A stretch of DNA of 64,000 nt from Anaerotruncus colihominis (GCF_010206195.1 NZ_VIQT01000010.1:62001-126000); one strand, 5' to 3'; shown: positions 1-9,098, counted from the first letter of the stretch. The notes: generated by a model not told the origin, from the sequence alone. Program-made: numbers and translations.

Positions 1-531
1 TTCGCTTTTGCAGCGAAAGCCGCACCAGACCGCCAGACAGACAAGCACGTTACACAGCGCGCCGCGTAAAAAGAGCTGCACAGGCGGCAGCGCCATCTTT
101 CCCGCAGCCCCGGACGCCATAAACGCCCCTGCCGCGCCGTCTGTCAGCCCTGTGCCATAAAATAGCAGCGCCAGCAGAACCGCCCCCGCCAGGTTGCCAA
201 GCCAGCAGACAAGCCACAGCCTGATTGCGCCGCCCCACCCGACAGTCCCGGAAACAGCCCCGGCTGTCATCACGAAATTGTTTCCGGTGAACAATTCGCC
301 GCCCGCCATTACCACCAGGCTGAGCGCGATGCCGAAAGACGCCCCCATCAATACCTTTGTATACGCCGCGCCCTCCAGCAGTCCACCGATTGTAAACGCC
401 AGGAGAACGCCGAAGCCTATAAACGCGCCGACCAGCATTGACGCCAGAAAATACCCGACCGGATTCCGCTTTAAAAACGCGGCTTTTGTTCCAGCGGCCG
501 CGGCGGCGGCCGCAAATTCTTCCTCAAACAA
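1..531 (-). CDS. Formate/nitrite transporter family protein (partial, runs off the left edge)
   Basis: The visible 177 codons encode a hydrophobic protein with the formate/nitrite transporter (FNT) pattern: an N-terminal amphipathic stretch, a first membrane helix (GYFLASMLVGAFIGFG), then the family signature around GGELFTGNNF, then more helices. FNT proteins are pentameric inner-membrane channels for formate, nitrite or hydrosulfide. The start is taken as TTG at 529-531 because AAAGGAGGGGG lies just upstream; no ATG fits. The C-terminus lies outside the window. The gene sits 30 bp downstream of a Crp/Fnr regulator on the same strand, which suggests anaerobic control. Family is secure; substrate is not determinable. 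Confidence 0.88.
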   Translation of the reverse strand, partial: MFEEEFAAAAAAAGTKAAFLKRNPVGYFLASMLVGAFIGFGVLLAFTIGGLLEGAAYTKVLMGASFGIALSLVVMAGGELFTGNNFVMTAGAVSGTVGWGGAIRLWLVCWLGNLAGAVLLALLFYGTGLTDGAAGAFMASGAAGKMALPPVQLFLRGALCNVLVCLAVWCGFRCKSE

Positions 532-561
532 AAGACCCCCTCCTTTTGATTGTATTCCCGC

Positions 562-1269
562 TCAGTCCGGGAAAAACGATTCCCCTGCATGTTCTTTTGG
601 CAAAGCGAGCAGTCGAAAGTGGCGGCGATTGTATTCCAAAACGCCCTGCGCGCGCAGCTTTGATAAAATCGCCGACATGGCGCTGCGTTCCACACACAAA
701 TAGTCGGCCAGCTCCTGACGGTCAAACGGGATATCAAATTCTGAGCCGCCGCAAAGTGCCGCCTGTTCCGACAGGTAGGACAGAAGCTTTTCACGTGTCA
801 AGCGCCGGGAAAGGTGGCCGATCCTGCGGTTGAGCATCAGATTTTTATCAGCCATCACCGCCAGCATGTTTTCGACAAGCCGGTCATGAAACGCACAGCC
901 TTCCGGCCCGGATGAGATGATCCGCCGGTAATCGAGCAGCAACACGGCGCTGTCCGTCACGGAAAAGACCGAGACCGGCAAGGTCTTTTTACCGCCAGAA
1001 GCGCACACAAACACCTCCGCAAACAGGTCCGCCGGCTCGAGCGCCGTCAGGATCGTACGGCTGCCGGAAAGCTCCTCGCGCACGACCTGCGCCCGGCCCT
1101 CAAGCAGAATGCCGACACGGTCGGCCGGATCGCCCGCCAGCAGGATGGACTCGCCGGCTAAAAAACGCTTGGGTGACGCTTTGAGACAAGCCAGCATCCG
1201 CGGGTAATCGGCCGGATCGATCCCATGAAACAGCGAAACATTTTTTAAAATGTCAAAATATTTTTCCAT
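562..1269 (-). CDS. Crp/Fnr family transcriptional regulator
   Basis: 235 residues, normal length for the family. Residues about 10-125 form the cyclic-nucleotide-binding-like beta barrel, followed by a long dimerisation helix (about 130-155) and a winged helix-turn-helix at about 182-212 (FDRQELADYLCVERSAMS). There is no N-terminal cysteine cluster of the FNR type, so direct Fe-S oxygen sensing is unlikely; the effector is unknown. It lies just upstream of the FNT transporter on the same strand and divergent from a ferredoxin-like gene, so both are likely targets. A palindrome directly in front of its ribosome site may be its own operator. Confidence 0.9.
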   Translation of the reverse strand: MEKYFDILKNVSLFHGIDPADYPRMLACLKASPKRFLAGESILLAGDPADRVGILLEGRAQVVREELSGSRTILTALEPADLFAEVFVCASGGKKTLPVSVFSVTDSAVLLLDYRRIISSGPEGCAFHDRLVENMLAVMADKNLMLNRRIGHLSRRLTREKLLSYLSEQAALCGGSEFDIPFDRQELADYLCVERSAMSAILSKLRAQGVLEYNRRHFRLLALPKEHAGESFFPD

Positions 1270-1279
1270 ACAGCCTCCG

Positions 1280-1294
1280 TTGTTGGAAAAACAA
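1280..1294. promoter_or_regulatory. Candidate Crp/Fnr-family operator (TTGTT-N5-AACAA)
   Basis: A perfect inverted repeat TTGTT GGAAA AACAA sits 11 bp upstream of the regulator start, between it and the divergent Fe-S gene. FNR-type sites are TTGAT-N4-ATCAA, so the arms are similar but the spacer is one base longer. Autoregulation is an inference from position. Confidence 0.4.
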
Positions 1295-1377
1295 CATACA
1301 AATCCATTTTAGTTTAGTATAGTACGATCAGAACAGAAAAACAAGTCACATCCGACTTTGATTTTGGAGGCGTTCCT

Positions 1378-2091
1378 ATGAAACGTAAAATTATCCGTAT
1401 TGACGAAGAAAAATGCAACGGCTGCGGTCTGTGCGCCGAAGCCTGCCACGAAGGCGCCATCGGTATGGTGGATGGAAAGGCAAAGCTGCTGCGCGAGGAT
1501 TATTGTGACGGGCTTGGCGATTGCCTGCCTGCATGTCCCACAAACGCGATCTCCTTTGAGGATCGCGAGGCCCCGGCTTACGACCATGCGGCGGTCATGG
1601 CTGCCAAAGCCAAAAAGCAACAGGCCGGCGAGCCGCTCCCGTGCGGCTGTCCCGGCAGCCAGTCGAAGCGTATCGCGCGCGCCGGACATGCGCCCGCGCC
1701 GGCCGCGCAGTCCCCTGATGTGCAGAGCGAGTTGGCGCAATGGCCTGTACAGATCAAGCTGGTCCCCGTCAACGCGCCTTATTTTGATGGTGCGCGCCTG
1801 CTCGTCGCCGCCGACTGCACAGCCTATGCCTACGGCGCGTTCCACCAGGAGTTTATCCGCGGGCGCGTTGCGCTGATCGGCTGTCCCAAGCTCGATGAAA
1901 GCGATTATGCTGAAAAGCTCACCGATATCCTGCGTGAAAACGATGTCAAAAGCGTCACGGTCGCGCGCATGGAAGTCCCTTGCTGCGGCGGGATTGAAAA
2001 CGCCGTCAAGCGCGCGCTTTCCCAGTGCGGCAAGACGATCCCCTGGCAGGTCAGGGTGATCTCCACCGACGGACGCATTCTTCCGGAATAA
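1378..2091 (+). CDS. 4Fe-4S ferredoxin-type iron-sulfur protein
   Basis: 237 residues. The N-terminus carries a classic cluster motif C13-x2-C16-x2-C19-x3-C23 and a second, altered one (C43, C49, C53 followed by Pro), so one or two [4Fe-4S] clusters are expected. A linker rich in Ala/Pro leads to a C-terminal domain with conserved-looking cysteines (GCPKLDE and VPCCGG). Similar proteins occur beside Crp/Fnr regulators and nitrogen or redox stress genes in anaerobes. Start ATG has TTTGGAGGCG upstream. It is divergent from the regulator and probably controlled by it. The exact electron partner is unknown. Confidence 0.8.
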   Translation: MKRKIIRIDEEKCNGCGLCAEACHEGAIGMVDGKAKLLREDYCDGLGDCLPACPTNAISFEDREAPAYDHAAVMAAKAKKQQAGEPLPCGCPGSQSKRIARAGHAPAPAAQSPDVQSELAQWPVQIKLVPVNAPYFDGARLLVAADCTAYAYGAFHQEFIRGRVALIGCPKLDESDYAEKLTDILRENDVKSVTVARMEVPCCGGIENAVKRALSQCGKTIPWQVRVISTDGRILPE

Positions 2092-2096
2092 GCATG

Positions 2097-2127
2097 AAAG
2101 GCGCCCCCGCAGTGCGGGGGCGCCTTT
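2097..2127 (+). terminator. Rho-independent terminator after the Fe-S gene
   Basis: A strong GC hairpin (AAAGGCGCCCCCGC with its complement) ends in TTTT, 6 bp after the Fe-S gene stop. It lies between convergent genes and may serve both. Confidence 0.85.
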
Positions 2128-2131
2128 TCGT

Positions 2132-2929
2132 TTAGACGCGCAGCTCGCGCGCGCGTCTGATTTCATCCATAAAGCGTTTCGCACGCGCCGGGTCGATCGG
2201 GTTTTTCATATCGCCGTTTTTAACCCAGGTCGCCACGCTGACGCCGTCAAAATGCTGCATCAGCTCGCAGATATTGTCGCCGGTCGCGCCGCCGCCGAGA
2301 AAAATCGGGATTTCCGGCACACGTGTGCGCGCGCGGCGGACTAGCTCAATGCTTTCCGCAGCCGTCCGGCCGCTTATAAAAAGGCCGTCTGCAAACGCCT
2401 CATGCACCGATTCCCATGCGGCGTCCTCAATGGGTTTGGCGCCGAGCGGGACGCCGTGCACCTCGTAAACGTCGGCATACACCGGAATTGTGCTGCCCAG
2501 GCGCTTGCGCAGCTGCGCGATCTCACAGCACTGCCCTTCCAGCAGACCTGCGCTTGTCACCTCCACACCGGTAAACAGGTGTTCGACGCGCACAAAATCC
2601 GCGCCGGCCGCCTCGGCCACCGACAATGCGGCCACGCCGTCCCAGTTTACAAGAACGCCCATAATAAGCTCCGGAAAAGCGGCGCGCAGACGCGCCGCGA
2701 TGGCGGTCATTCCGGCCACCGCTTCCGGTGGAGCCGTCTGTTTGACAGGCATGTCGTTCATATTTTGCAGAATAAATCCATCAAAACCGTTTTCAGCTAC
2801 CATCTCGGCTTCACGTAGCGCCAGATCAATGATTTCATCGATCTTCATGCCCACGTTGCGGTAACTGCCCGGCAAAGGCTCCGGCTGGATCATGCATAAA
2901 GCCAGCGGGCCTGTTTTTCCTTTCAGCAT
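2132..2929 (-). CDS. BtpA/SgcQ family TIM-barrel protein
   Basis: 265 residues with the BtpA family layout: an N-terminal ALCMIQPEPLPGS segment, a barrel core with NGFDGFILQNMND and VNWDGVAALSVAEAAGADFVRV, and a phosphate-site-like C-terminal part (IFLGGGATGDNI, DGVSVATWVKNGD). Family members include the BtpA photosystem protein and SgcQ of a sugar cluster; their chemistry is mostly unknown. It is the last gene of the operon, its ATG overlapping the upstream TGA by one base, so it is translationally coupled to the eIF2B-like gene. By context it may cleave or rearrange a sugar phosphate; this is inference. Confidence 0.82.
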   Translation of the reverse strand: MLKGKTGPLALCMIQPEPLPGSYRNVGMKIDEIIDLALREAEMVAENGFDGFILQNMNDMPVKQTAPPEAVAGMTAIAARLRAAFPELIMGVLVNWDGVAALSVAEAAGADFVRVEHLFTGVEVTSAGLLEGQCCEIAQLRKRLGSTIPVYADVYEVHGVPLGAKPIEDAAWESVHEAFADGLFISGRTAAESIELVRRARTRVPEIPIFLGGGATGDNICELMQHFDGVSVATWVKNGDMKNPIDPARAKRFMDEIRRARELRV

Positions 2930-3912
2930 CAGTCGTTTCCTCCGGCTAAAAATTCAGCGTATTTCACAGATCGTTCAAACATTGACCGCGCGGGAATCAC
3001 GCCCTGTTCTGTGATAAACGCGCGGATCATATCCGCACCGACCGGCAGAAGCTCCGGACAGTCGAAATCAACCTGCTCCAATTCCTGCTCTGAAAAACCG
3101 GCCGTTTTCATTTTTTCCCGCGTATTGTTGTTTACCAGCCTGCGCACAAACCCACGCAGCGGGCGCATGTCCAGCTTCATCAGAGGCGTCAGCACATAGA
3201 GCGGCACCCCGTATTCCCGGCACGCCAAGCCGACAATATCGGAACCTGTCGTATTGAAGGCCGTACCATCCGGATAAAAGGTTTCCGCTCCGAAATAAGC
3301 GGCGTCGCATGTTTTCAGCTCATACAGGATAGCGGCGTCCGGAATAAAATGCACACGCAGTCCCGCGGCAAGCGCGCCCGGCACAAAAGCATAGCCGCCG
3401 TTAATTACCCGGCTTTCGGGGATCACAACTGTAGCGCCGGGGCAGGCCGCGCCGAATTTTTCGAGAAAACGGGCAACCGTACTGGAATAGTCAAATACCA
3501 GAATACGCCGCATGCCAGCGGCAAGGGAAACGGCATAGTCTGTCAGCGTTTCAATGCTTTGACGCGCCTGCCTGCCATAGGATGAAACCGCGCGCGCCAC
3601 CGCTTCGGCCGCTTCGGGGGCGGGCAGGCTGTCAAGCGTGCCAAAGCCCCGCGTCATCAGATCAATCGCATTTCCAATCGCGCTGCTGGCCTGGCCGCGC
3701 GTCGCCTTAAAGTAGTCTGCCAGCGCGGTTAAATCGCGCAGCATCGCTTTTGTATCGCCGTTCTTGGCGGCGTAATCCGCCGCAATCGCACACAGCATCG
3801 CGCCGATCATGGCGATATGCCGGCTCGCGCCGAGCACACGCTGTAAAACAATGTCGTCAAAATTGGACCGCTCAGGTTCCGGCAGAATCGACCGGATCTC
3901 CGCTTCCGTCAA
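2929..3912 (-). CDS. eIF2B/MtnA-superfamily protein (sugar-phosphate isomerase-like)
   Basis: 327 residues with an N-terminal helical bundle and a Rossmann-like C-terminal domain typical of the eIF2B alpha/MtnA/ribose-1,5-bisphosphate isomerase superfamily. Visible motifs are IPESRVINGG (about 164-173), GAETFYPDGTAFNTTGSD (about 208-225) and VPLYVLTP. In MtnA-type isomerases the GAD aspartate is catalytic and NKIG follows; here these read GAE (208-210) and NTTG (220-223), so ordinary MTR-1-P isomerase activity cannot be assumed. With a PfkB kinase upstream and BtpA downstream it may act on an aldose phosphate. Superfamily is confident, reaction is not. Confidence 0.8.
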   Translation of the reverse strand: MTEAEIRSILPEPERSNFDDIVLQRVLGASRHIAMIGAMLCAIAADYAAKNGDTKAMLRDLTALADYFKATRGQASSAIGNAIDLMTRGFGTLDSLPAPEAAEAVARAVSSYGRQARQSIETLTDYAVSLAAGMRRILVFDYSSTVARFLEKFGAACPGATVVIPESRVINGGYAFVPGALAAGLRVHFIPDAAILYELKTCDAAYFGAETFYPDGTAFNTTGSDIVGLACREYGVPLYVLTPLMKLDMRPLRGFVRRLVNNNTREKMKTAGFSEQELEQVDFDCPELLPVGADMIRAFITEQGVIPARSMFERSVKYAEFLAGGND

Positions 3913-4007
3913 ATGAAGCCCCCCTCTTTGTTGATCGCTCCGGTTCGCAAATTTCCCCGCATGTCTTTACTTTCGGACCTTCGGAGCAGGCGGAAGCCCG
4001 GACGCGG

Positions 4008-4931
4008 TTATATCTGTTCCGGGCCTGTCGCCAAAAAGGCGAGCACCTGCTCCCGTGTCGGCAGCCCTGTGCGCGCACCGACCGCCCCAATGGAGATTGT
4101 GGACGCAGCGGCCGCATAACGCGCCGCTGCCTTAGGATCGCTGCCGCGCACGATTTCAGAGAGAAACGCCGCGTTGAAGCAATCGCCCGCGCCGGTCGTA
4201 TCCGCCACATGCGCCGCCCGGTACGCGCTATATTGAATGCTTTGATCCTTTGTAAAGACAGCGCCGCCCTTCTCCGCACAGGTGACAACCATATACTGCA
4301 CGCCAAGAGGCAGAATGCGTTCGGCGGCTTGATCCATCGTCAGGCCCGGTAAAAGGCTTTCCAGTCCGTCCTCGTTGACAAACAGGACGGAGGTCTGTTC
4401 TAAAACCGGTTTCCAGGCGTCAAATCCCGGGCGCTCGGCATGCGCCTCGTAATCAAGCGACAGGCCCGCCCCGCTGCCTGCAATCGTTTTTGCGACATGC
4501 AAAGCGAGCGTATAATCCATGGAATTGACGTGTACATATTTCGCCTGGCGGATATAATCGGCCGGCACCTGTTCCAGCCGTGGGCTCATCAGCGGCGTCT
4601 GCACAGCGGTCAGGCATTTTTCGCCGGTTCCATCGATATGCACCACGCAGTAAAACGTCGCCTTCCCTGTCTCAACGGTCAGCCCTGCCGTATCGATTCC
4701 GCGTCCCTGATAGTCCGCCAGGGTTATTTTTCCATTCTCATCGTCGCCCACCACGGAAACAATCCCACATCTGACGCCGTGCTTTGCGACGCCTGCACAG
4801 AAATTGCCGATCATGCCGCCGGGCAGTTTCCCGATTTCGCGCGCCCGGACCTTTTCCCCGCGGCGCGGCGGATGGTCCACCTGTAAATAGATGTCAACAT
4901 CGGATTCCCCCACGCCGATAATCTCCAGCAT
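4008..4931 (-). CDS. PfkB-family carbohydrate/nucleoside kinase
   Basis: 307 residues, normal for PfkB (ribokinase) kinases. The N-terminal signature is KLPGGMIGNFCAGVAKHG (about 35-52), and the C-terminal signature DTTGAGDCFNAAF holds the GAGD anion hole and catalytic Asp at 247-250. The enzyme phosphorylates a sugar or nucleoside with ATP in the cytosol. It lies between the ABC transporter binding-protein gene and the eIF2B-like gene, so it probably phosphorylates the imported substrate. AGGAGGGG lies upstream of the ATG. Exact substrate is unknown. Confidence 0.9.
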   Translation of the reverse strand: MLEIIGVGESDVDIYLQVDHPPRRGEKVRAREIGKLPGGMIGNFCAGVAKHGVRCGIVSVVGDDENGKITLADYQGRGIDTAGLTVETGKATFYCVVHIDGTGEKCLTAVQTPLMSPRLEQVPADYIRQAKYVHVNSMDYTLALHVAKTIAGSGAGLSLDYEAHAERPGFDAWKPVLEQTSVLFVNEDGLESLLPGLTMDQAAERILPLGVQYMVVTCAEKGGAVFTKDQSIQYSAYRAAHVADTTGAGDCFNAAFLSEIVRGSDPKAAARYAAAASTISIGAVGARTGLPTREQVLAFLATGPEQI

Positions 4932-5006
4932 ATAGCCCCTCCTTTCAACAAGCCCGTCCGGGGCGTGCGATCTGACGCCGCGCGCCCCGGACCGCCGTTT
5001 GGCTGT

Positions 5007-6023
5007 TTATCCCTTTGGATACAAAACCTTGTGAATCGCCTCGTCGTTCATGTTGTCCTTGGTCGCGATCACAACCTCCGGCGCGACGGTCTTGGGAACC
5101 TCCTCGCCATCAAGCGCTTTGACAGCGTATTCGATCCCGATTTTCCCCATCTCATACGGCTGCTGGACGACAAGCGCGTCGATGGTTCCATCCTCAAGCA
5201 GCTTGATCTCGTCGGCATCTGCGTCAAACGCGACCATCTTGATCTCCCCGGCCTTGCCCTTGCTGACAATCGCCTGTGCCGCTCCAAGTGCGCCACGGTT
5301 AAACGTCGCAAAGATTCCCTTAAGATTCGGGTTGCCGATGATGACGTTTTCCGTCGCTGTCATCGCCTCCGCCTGGTCGAGACAGTGCTGCTGCGGCAGC
5401 ACCGTGACGCCGTCGACTGTCGCGGCGTATTCCTCAGCGCCCTGTCCGCGCGCGTCGTTGGAGGGGATGCCCGCCAGCGCGTTTACCACGACCACTTCTC
5501 CGGAGCCGCCGATCGATTCGATCAGACGTTCCATCGCCATCTTGCCACCCGCGATATTGTCCGTCGCAATAAACGAAGTGTATTTATCTGTATTGACGGC
5601 CGAGTCGATCACAACCACCGGGATACCGGCATCCATCGCCTTTTCAACCGGCGCGGCCAGCGCGTCGCTGTCCAGCGGAGTCAGCAGGATCGCATCTACT
5701 TTGCTGTTGATCAGATTTTCCATCAGCGAAACCTGTCCCTGGATATCGTTGTTGTCGGCAGGCCCGGTAAAAACCAGCTCCCCGCCGATTGCATCGACCG
5801 CCTCCTGCGCGCCGTCCTTGAGCGTCAGCCAATAGTCGCTGTTCGTCGACATGACGACCAGACCGAATGTCAGCTTATCATCCGATGTATCGGCCGTGTT
5901 TCCCGCCGCCGCGGACGGCGACGGAGCAGCCGCAGAGGGCGCGGGCTGGCTCTGCGATGAGCCGCAGGCCACAAGGGAGGCCGCCATGGCGACTGATAAA
6001 ATTGTGCTGAGTATCCGTTTCAT
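5007..6023 (-). CDS. Sugar ABC transporter substrate-binding lipoprotein (RbsB-like)
   Basis: 338 residues. A signal peptide ends in the lipobox LVAC (Cys20), followed by a low-complexity Ser/Ala/Pro linker (21-45) and a type I periplasmic-binding fold typical of ribose/galactose/autoinducer-2 binding proteins (FGLVVMSTNSDYW, DAILLTPLDSDAL, IPVVVIDS, KMVAFDAD). It is membrane-anchored outside and delivers a sugar-like ligand to the permease encoded just upstream. Co-transcribed with the permease and ATPase genes. Confidence 0.92.
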   Translation of the reverse strand: MKRILSTILSVAMAASLVACGSSQSQPAPSAAAPSPSAAAGNTADTSDDKLTFGLVVMSTNSDYWLTLKDGAQEAVDAIGGELVFTGPADNNDIQGQVSLMENLINSKVDAILLTPLDSDALAAPVEKAMDAGIPVVVIDSAVNTDKYTSFIATDNIAGGKMAMERLIESIGGSGEVVVVNALAGIPSNDARGQGAEEYAATVDGVTVLPQQHCLDQAEAMTATENVIIGNPNLKGIFATFNRGALGAAQAIVSKGKAGEIKMVAFDADADEIKLLEDGTIDALVVQQPYEMGKIGIEYAVKALDGEEVPKTVAPEVVIATKDNMNDEAIHKVLYPKG

Positions 6024-6063
6024 TTGATTTCCTCCTGATTCTATTTTCTGATTATGAATGCAC

Positions 6064-7032
6064 TTATTTGGTGGCCTTTTCTTTTCCTGGGAAAAGGCGC
6101 AGGCGTTTGAGCGGCGAGCCGCTGCTGCGCTGTAAAATATCGAGGTAGACGGCCATGATCAGGATAAATCCGATCGCGCTCTGCTGGAAAAATGTATTGA
6201 CATGTAAAAGCGTGAAGCCGTTTGTCAGAATGCTCATGATAAACGCGCCGACAATCGCGCCCCATACCGTGCCGACGCCGCCGAGCATACTCGCGCCGCC
6301 GATTACCGACGCGGCGATCGCGTTCGATTCATAGCCAGTGGCCGCTGTCGGCTGCGCCGCCGACAGGCGGCCCATCAGCAGAATACCGGCAACAGCGGCC
6401 AGCATACCGGAAAGCAGATAGATACAGCGCGTGCGCGAGCCGACATTGATGCCGGCCAGGCGCGTCGCCTCGGTGTTGCTGCCGAGCGCGTAGATCTGAC
6501 GGCCGAAGATCGTCTTTGAAAGCACGATCTGAAAGATGATTGCCAGCACTGCCAGAATCAGAATCGGCACGGAAATAAACAGCACCGTACCGTTTCCGAA
6601 CCAGTTGATCGACTCCGGCAGCGAGGATACAGGCAGTCCATCCGTGATGATGAGCGCCGCGCCGCGCAGCACGCCTGTCATACCGAGCGTGGCGATAAAC
6701 GGCGGCAGCTTCATCTTTGTGACAATAAAGCCGTTCAGATAGCCGACCGCGGCGCCGATTGCCAGCGCCGCCAGGATACAAACCGCCAGCGGCGCGCCCG
6801 CTTTCAGCATCAGCGCGGAAATAACCATAGAAAACGCGAGCACCGCGCCGACCGTCAAATCGATGCCGCCTGTGATGATAACCAGCAGCTCACCGATTGT
6901 CAGGACGCCGATAACTGCGGTCTGTTTGGCGACCGTCTCCAGATTATCAGCTGTCAGAAAGTACGGGCTTGCAATCGCCATGATCACAATCAACCCCGCT
7001 AAGATAAACAGAGGTCCGTATTTTTTGAGCAT
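6064..7032 (-). CDS. Sugar ABC transporter permease (RbsC-like)
   Basis: 322 residues with 8-10 predicted membrane helices and the BPD_transp_2 pattern (GGIDLTVGAVLAFSMV near the N-terminus; LAGINVGSRTRCIYLLSGMLAAVAGILL; GGASMLGGVGTVWGAIVGAF). It forms the homodimeric membrane channel of a ribose-type importer. Encoded between the ATPase (41 bp gap) and the binding protein (41 bp gap), in the usual A-C-B order. Confidence 0.93.
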   Translation of the reverse strand: MLKKYGPLFILAGLIVIMAIASPYFLTADNLETVAKQTAVIGVLTIGELLVIITGGIDLTVGAVLAFSMVISALMLKAGAPLAVCILAALAIGAAVGYLNGFIVTKMKLPPFIATLGMTGVLRGAALIITDGLPVSSLPESINWFGNGTVLFISVPILILAVLAIIFQIVLSKTIFGRQIYALGSNTEATRLAGINVGSRTRCIYLLSGMLAAVAGILLMGRLSAAQPTAATGYESNAIAASVIGGASMLGGVGTVWGAIVGAFIMSILTNGFTLLHVNTFFQQSAIGFILIMAVYLDILQRSSGSPLKRLRLFPGKEKATK

Positions 7033-7072
7033 ATTGAAACAATCCCTCCCACAAGGTGCGCGCCTTTATCGG

Positions 7073-8566
7073 CTACACCTGAACATCCTTTGTCGCAAGC
7101 CGCATCACGGCGACCTGGCCGGCCTTCCGTGCATCCAGTTCGCCGGTGATCGCGCCGCCCGACATGACCATAATTCGATCGCTCATACCGAGCACCTCCG
7201 GCAGATCCGACGACACCATGATGACCGCTTTGCCCATCTGGGTAAGCCGGTTGATCAGCATGTAAATCTCGCGTTTGGCGCCGACGTCGATCCCGCGCGT
7301 CGGCTCGTCCATAATGATCACGTCCGCTTCGGTGCACAGCCAGCGGGCAAGCAATGCTTTCTGCTGGTTTCCGCCGCTCAAAGAAGCGATGTCTGTGTTG
7401 ACCGTCGGCGTTTTGATCTTAAGCTCCTTCACATATGACCCGGCCGTCTCCTCCTCCAGACGATGGCGCAAAAAACCGCCCGGCGCATAATTTTGAAGGG
7501 AAGAAAGCGTAATATTCTGATCCACCGCCATGCCCGCGATGATGCCCGTATGCTTGCGGTCCTCCGTCACAAAAGCCAGCCCGTGACGCACGGCCGCCTT
7601 TGGAGATGAAATCCTCGTTTTCGTCCCTTTTATATAGAGGTCGCCCGTCACGCCTGGGTCGGCGCCGAAGATGGCGCGCATCAGCTCGGTGCGTCCCGCA
7701 CCCATCAGGCCGGAGAATCCGAGCACCTCCCCGCGCCGCACGGAAAACGAACAGTCGCGCAGCACGCCCGGCCGGCTGATATGCTCGGCGCGCAGAAGCT
7801 CCTCACCCGGCTCGCTGTACTGTTTCGGAAACAGGTCGCCGATCTCCCGCCCGACCATCATTTTGATCAGGTCGTCGCGTGCGGTTGTTTTCGCAGGCAC
7901 AGTATCCACATAGGCGCCGTCCCGCATTACAAAGACGCGGTCCCCAATTTCCATGACTTCCTGCAAGCGATGGGAAATATACAGGATCGATACGCCTGCG
8001 GCTGTCAGCTTGCGAATCTGGCGGAACAGCTCCTCTGTCTCCTGATTTGTAATCGCGGTCGTCGGTTCATCCATAATAACAACGTCCGCTTTGGCCATCA
8101 GCGCACGTGAAATTTCCACCATCTGGCTCTGCGCCATGCTCAGGTCCTTGACCGGCGTGCGCGGATCGATGTGCAGATTCATCTCCGCCAAAATTTCCCG
8201 CGTTTTGCTGTAAAGCGTCTTATAATCCATAAGCCCGCCCTTTTTACGCGGTTCGCGCCCCAGAAAGATATTTTCTGCGACCGAAATATCGGGCACAAGG
8301 TTTAACTCCTGATAGATCATATAGATCCCACATGCCTCGGCGTCCTTTGTGCTGCGGATATCCACTTTCTTTCCCTTATAATAAATCTCTCCGGAATCCG
8401 CGTTGTACACGCCCGCAAGCACCTTCATCAACGTCGATTTGCCGGCGCCGTTCTCCCCGAGCAGAATCATTACTTCGCCCGGCAGAAGCTTCAGCGACAC
8501 GTTATCAAGCGCCTTGACGCCTGGAAACGACTTGGAGACGCCGCGCATTTCAATTTTATATTCCAT
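7073..8566 (-). CDS. Sugar ABC transporter ATP-binding protein (RbsA-like, two ABC domains)
   Basis: 497 residues, the usual size of the duplicated RbsA/MglA ATPases. The first domain has Walker A GENGAGKST (about 37-45) and Walker B VVIMDEPT. The second has the signature LSGGNQQKALLARWL and Walker B VIIMDEPTRGID; its Walker A region (GLMGAGRTE) is degenerate, as is normal in this family. It powers the importer formed with the adjacent permease and binding protein. The gene follows the cupin gene by 31 bp on the same transcript. Confidence 0.94.
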   Translation of the reverse strand: MEYKIEMRGVSKSFPGVKALDNVSLKLLPGEVMILLGENGAGKSTLMKVLAGVYNADSGEIYYKGKKVDIRSTKDAEACGIYMIYQELNLVPDISVAENIFLGREPRKKGGLMDYKTLYSKTREILAEMNLHIDPRTPVKDLSMAQSQMVEISRALMAKADVVIMDEPTTAITNQETEELFRQIRKLTAAGVSILYISHRLQEVMEIGDRVFVMRDGAYVDTVPAKTTARDDLIKMMVGREIGDLFPKQYSEPGEELLRAEHISRPGVLRDCSFSVRRGEVLGFSGLMGAGRTELMRAIFGADPGVTGDLYIKGTKTRISSPKAAVRHGLAFVTEDRKHTGIIAGMAVDQNITLSSLQNYAPGGFLRHRLEEETAGSYVKELKIKTPTVNTDIASLSGGNQQKALLARWLCTEADVIIMDEPTRGIDVGAKREIYMLINRLTQMGKAVIMVSSDLPEVLGMSDRIMVMSGGAITGELDARKAGQVAVMRLATKDVQV

Positions 8567-8597
8567 CCGAACACCCCTCTGCTTTTAGGGACTGTCC

Positions 8598-9098
8598 CTA
8601 TCCGATTTCCAATGTCTCGCCGCCCGCGAAGCCTATCCAGGGCTGCGCGTCCTGATCGACCAGATCCGCTTTTTGTTCCACCAGGAAGAAATATTCCGCT
8701 TCCCCCTGCACCGCAAAAGCCGGCGAATGCCAGGCGCCGCGCGCGATGATGACCGCCTGTCCCGCCTGAATCCGGAATACGCGCGTTGTTTCTATATTCG
8801 GGCGGGCCAGCGCGTCGCCCAGGCGTACCGGCAGGTCCACAGCCATCACAACGTCGCGCGTTGTGGTCCAGAGCAGCTCCTCGCGGCTGACATGGCGTTC
8901 CAACGCTGTGATCTTGGGGGCCTGCCCGCACCTGACAATTCCAACGCCCACCGGCGCATCGGGCAGCATAAAGTCGACGGGAGACCAGCAGACCCATCCC
9001 GCGCCCTGCTTTGTGCAGGCGTGATCCGGAACCTCCAGCACGCGGCCGTATGGGGCGAAGCTTTCCATTGTCAGTTCTTCAGGTTTGATTTGTACCAT
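8598..9098 (-). CDS. Ureidoglycolate lyase (AllA)-like cupin protein
   Basis: 166 residues resembling the ureidoglycolate lyase cupin family: the N-terminus MESFAPYGRVLE, the central ERHVSREELLW, and the late cupin strand AVIIARGAWHSPAF. AllA proteins release urea or ammonia from ureidoglycolate, but no other allantoin gene is nearby, and the operon looks like sugar catabolism, so a different substrate (for example a sugar-acid derivative) is plausible. It lies 31 bp upstream of the ATPase and 24 bp after the small first gene. Family call is reasonable, reaction unknown. Confidence 0.7.
   Translation of the reverse strand: MVQIKPEELTMESFAPYGRVLEVPDHACTKQGAGWVCWSPVDFMLPDAPVGVGIVRCGQAPKITALERHVSREELLWTTTRDVVMAVDLPVRLGDALARPNIETTRVFRIQAGQAVIIARGAWHSPAFAVQGEAEYFFLVEQKADLVDQDAQPWIGFAGGETLEIG

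Noticed and set aside
1309-2184. 291-codon minus-strand frame over the Fe-S protein gene
   Set aside because: It is antisense to a gene with clear cysteine motifs, and its composition (Arg/Gly/Ala-rich) is that of a high-GC shadow frame.
4965-5960. 331-codon plus-strand frame over the sugar-binding lipoprotein gene
   Set aside because: Antisense shadow of a recognised gene; no ribosome site or family resemblance.
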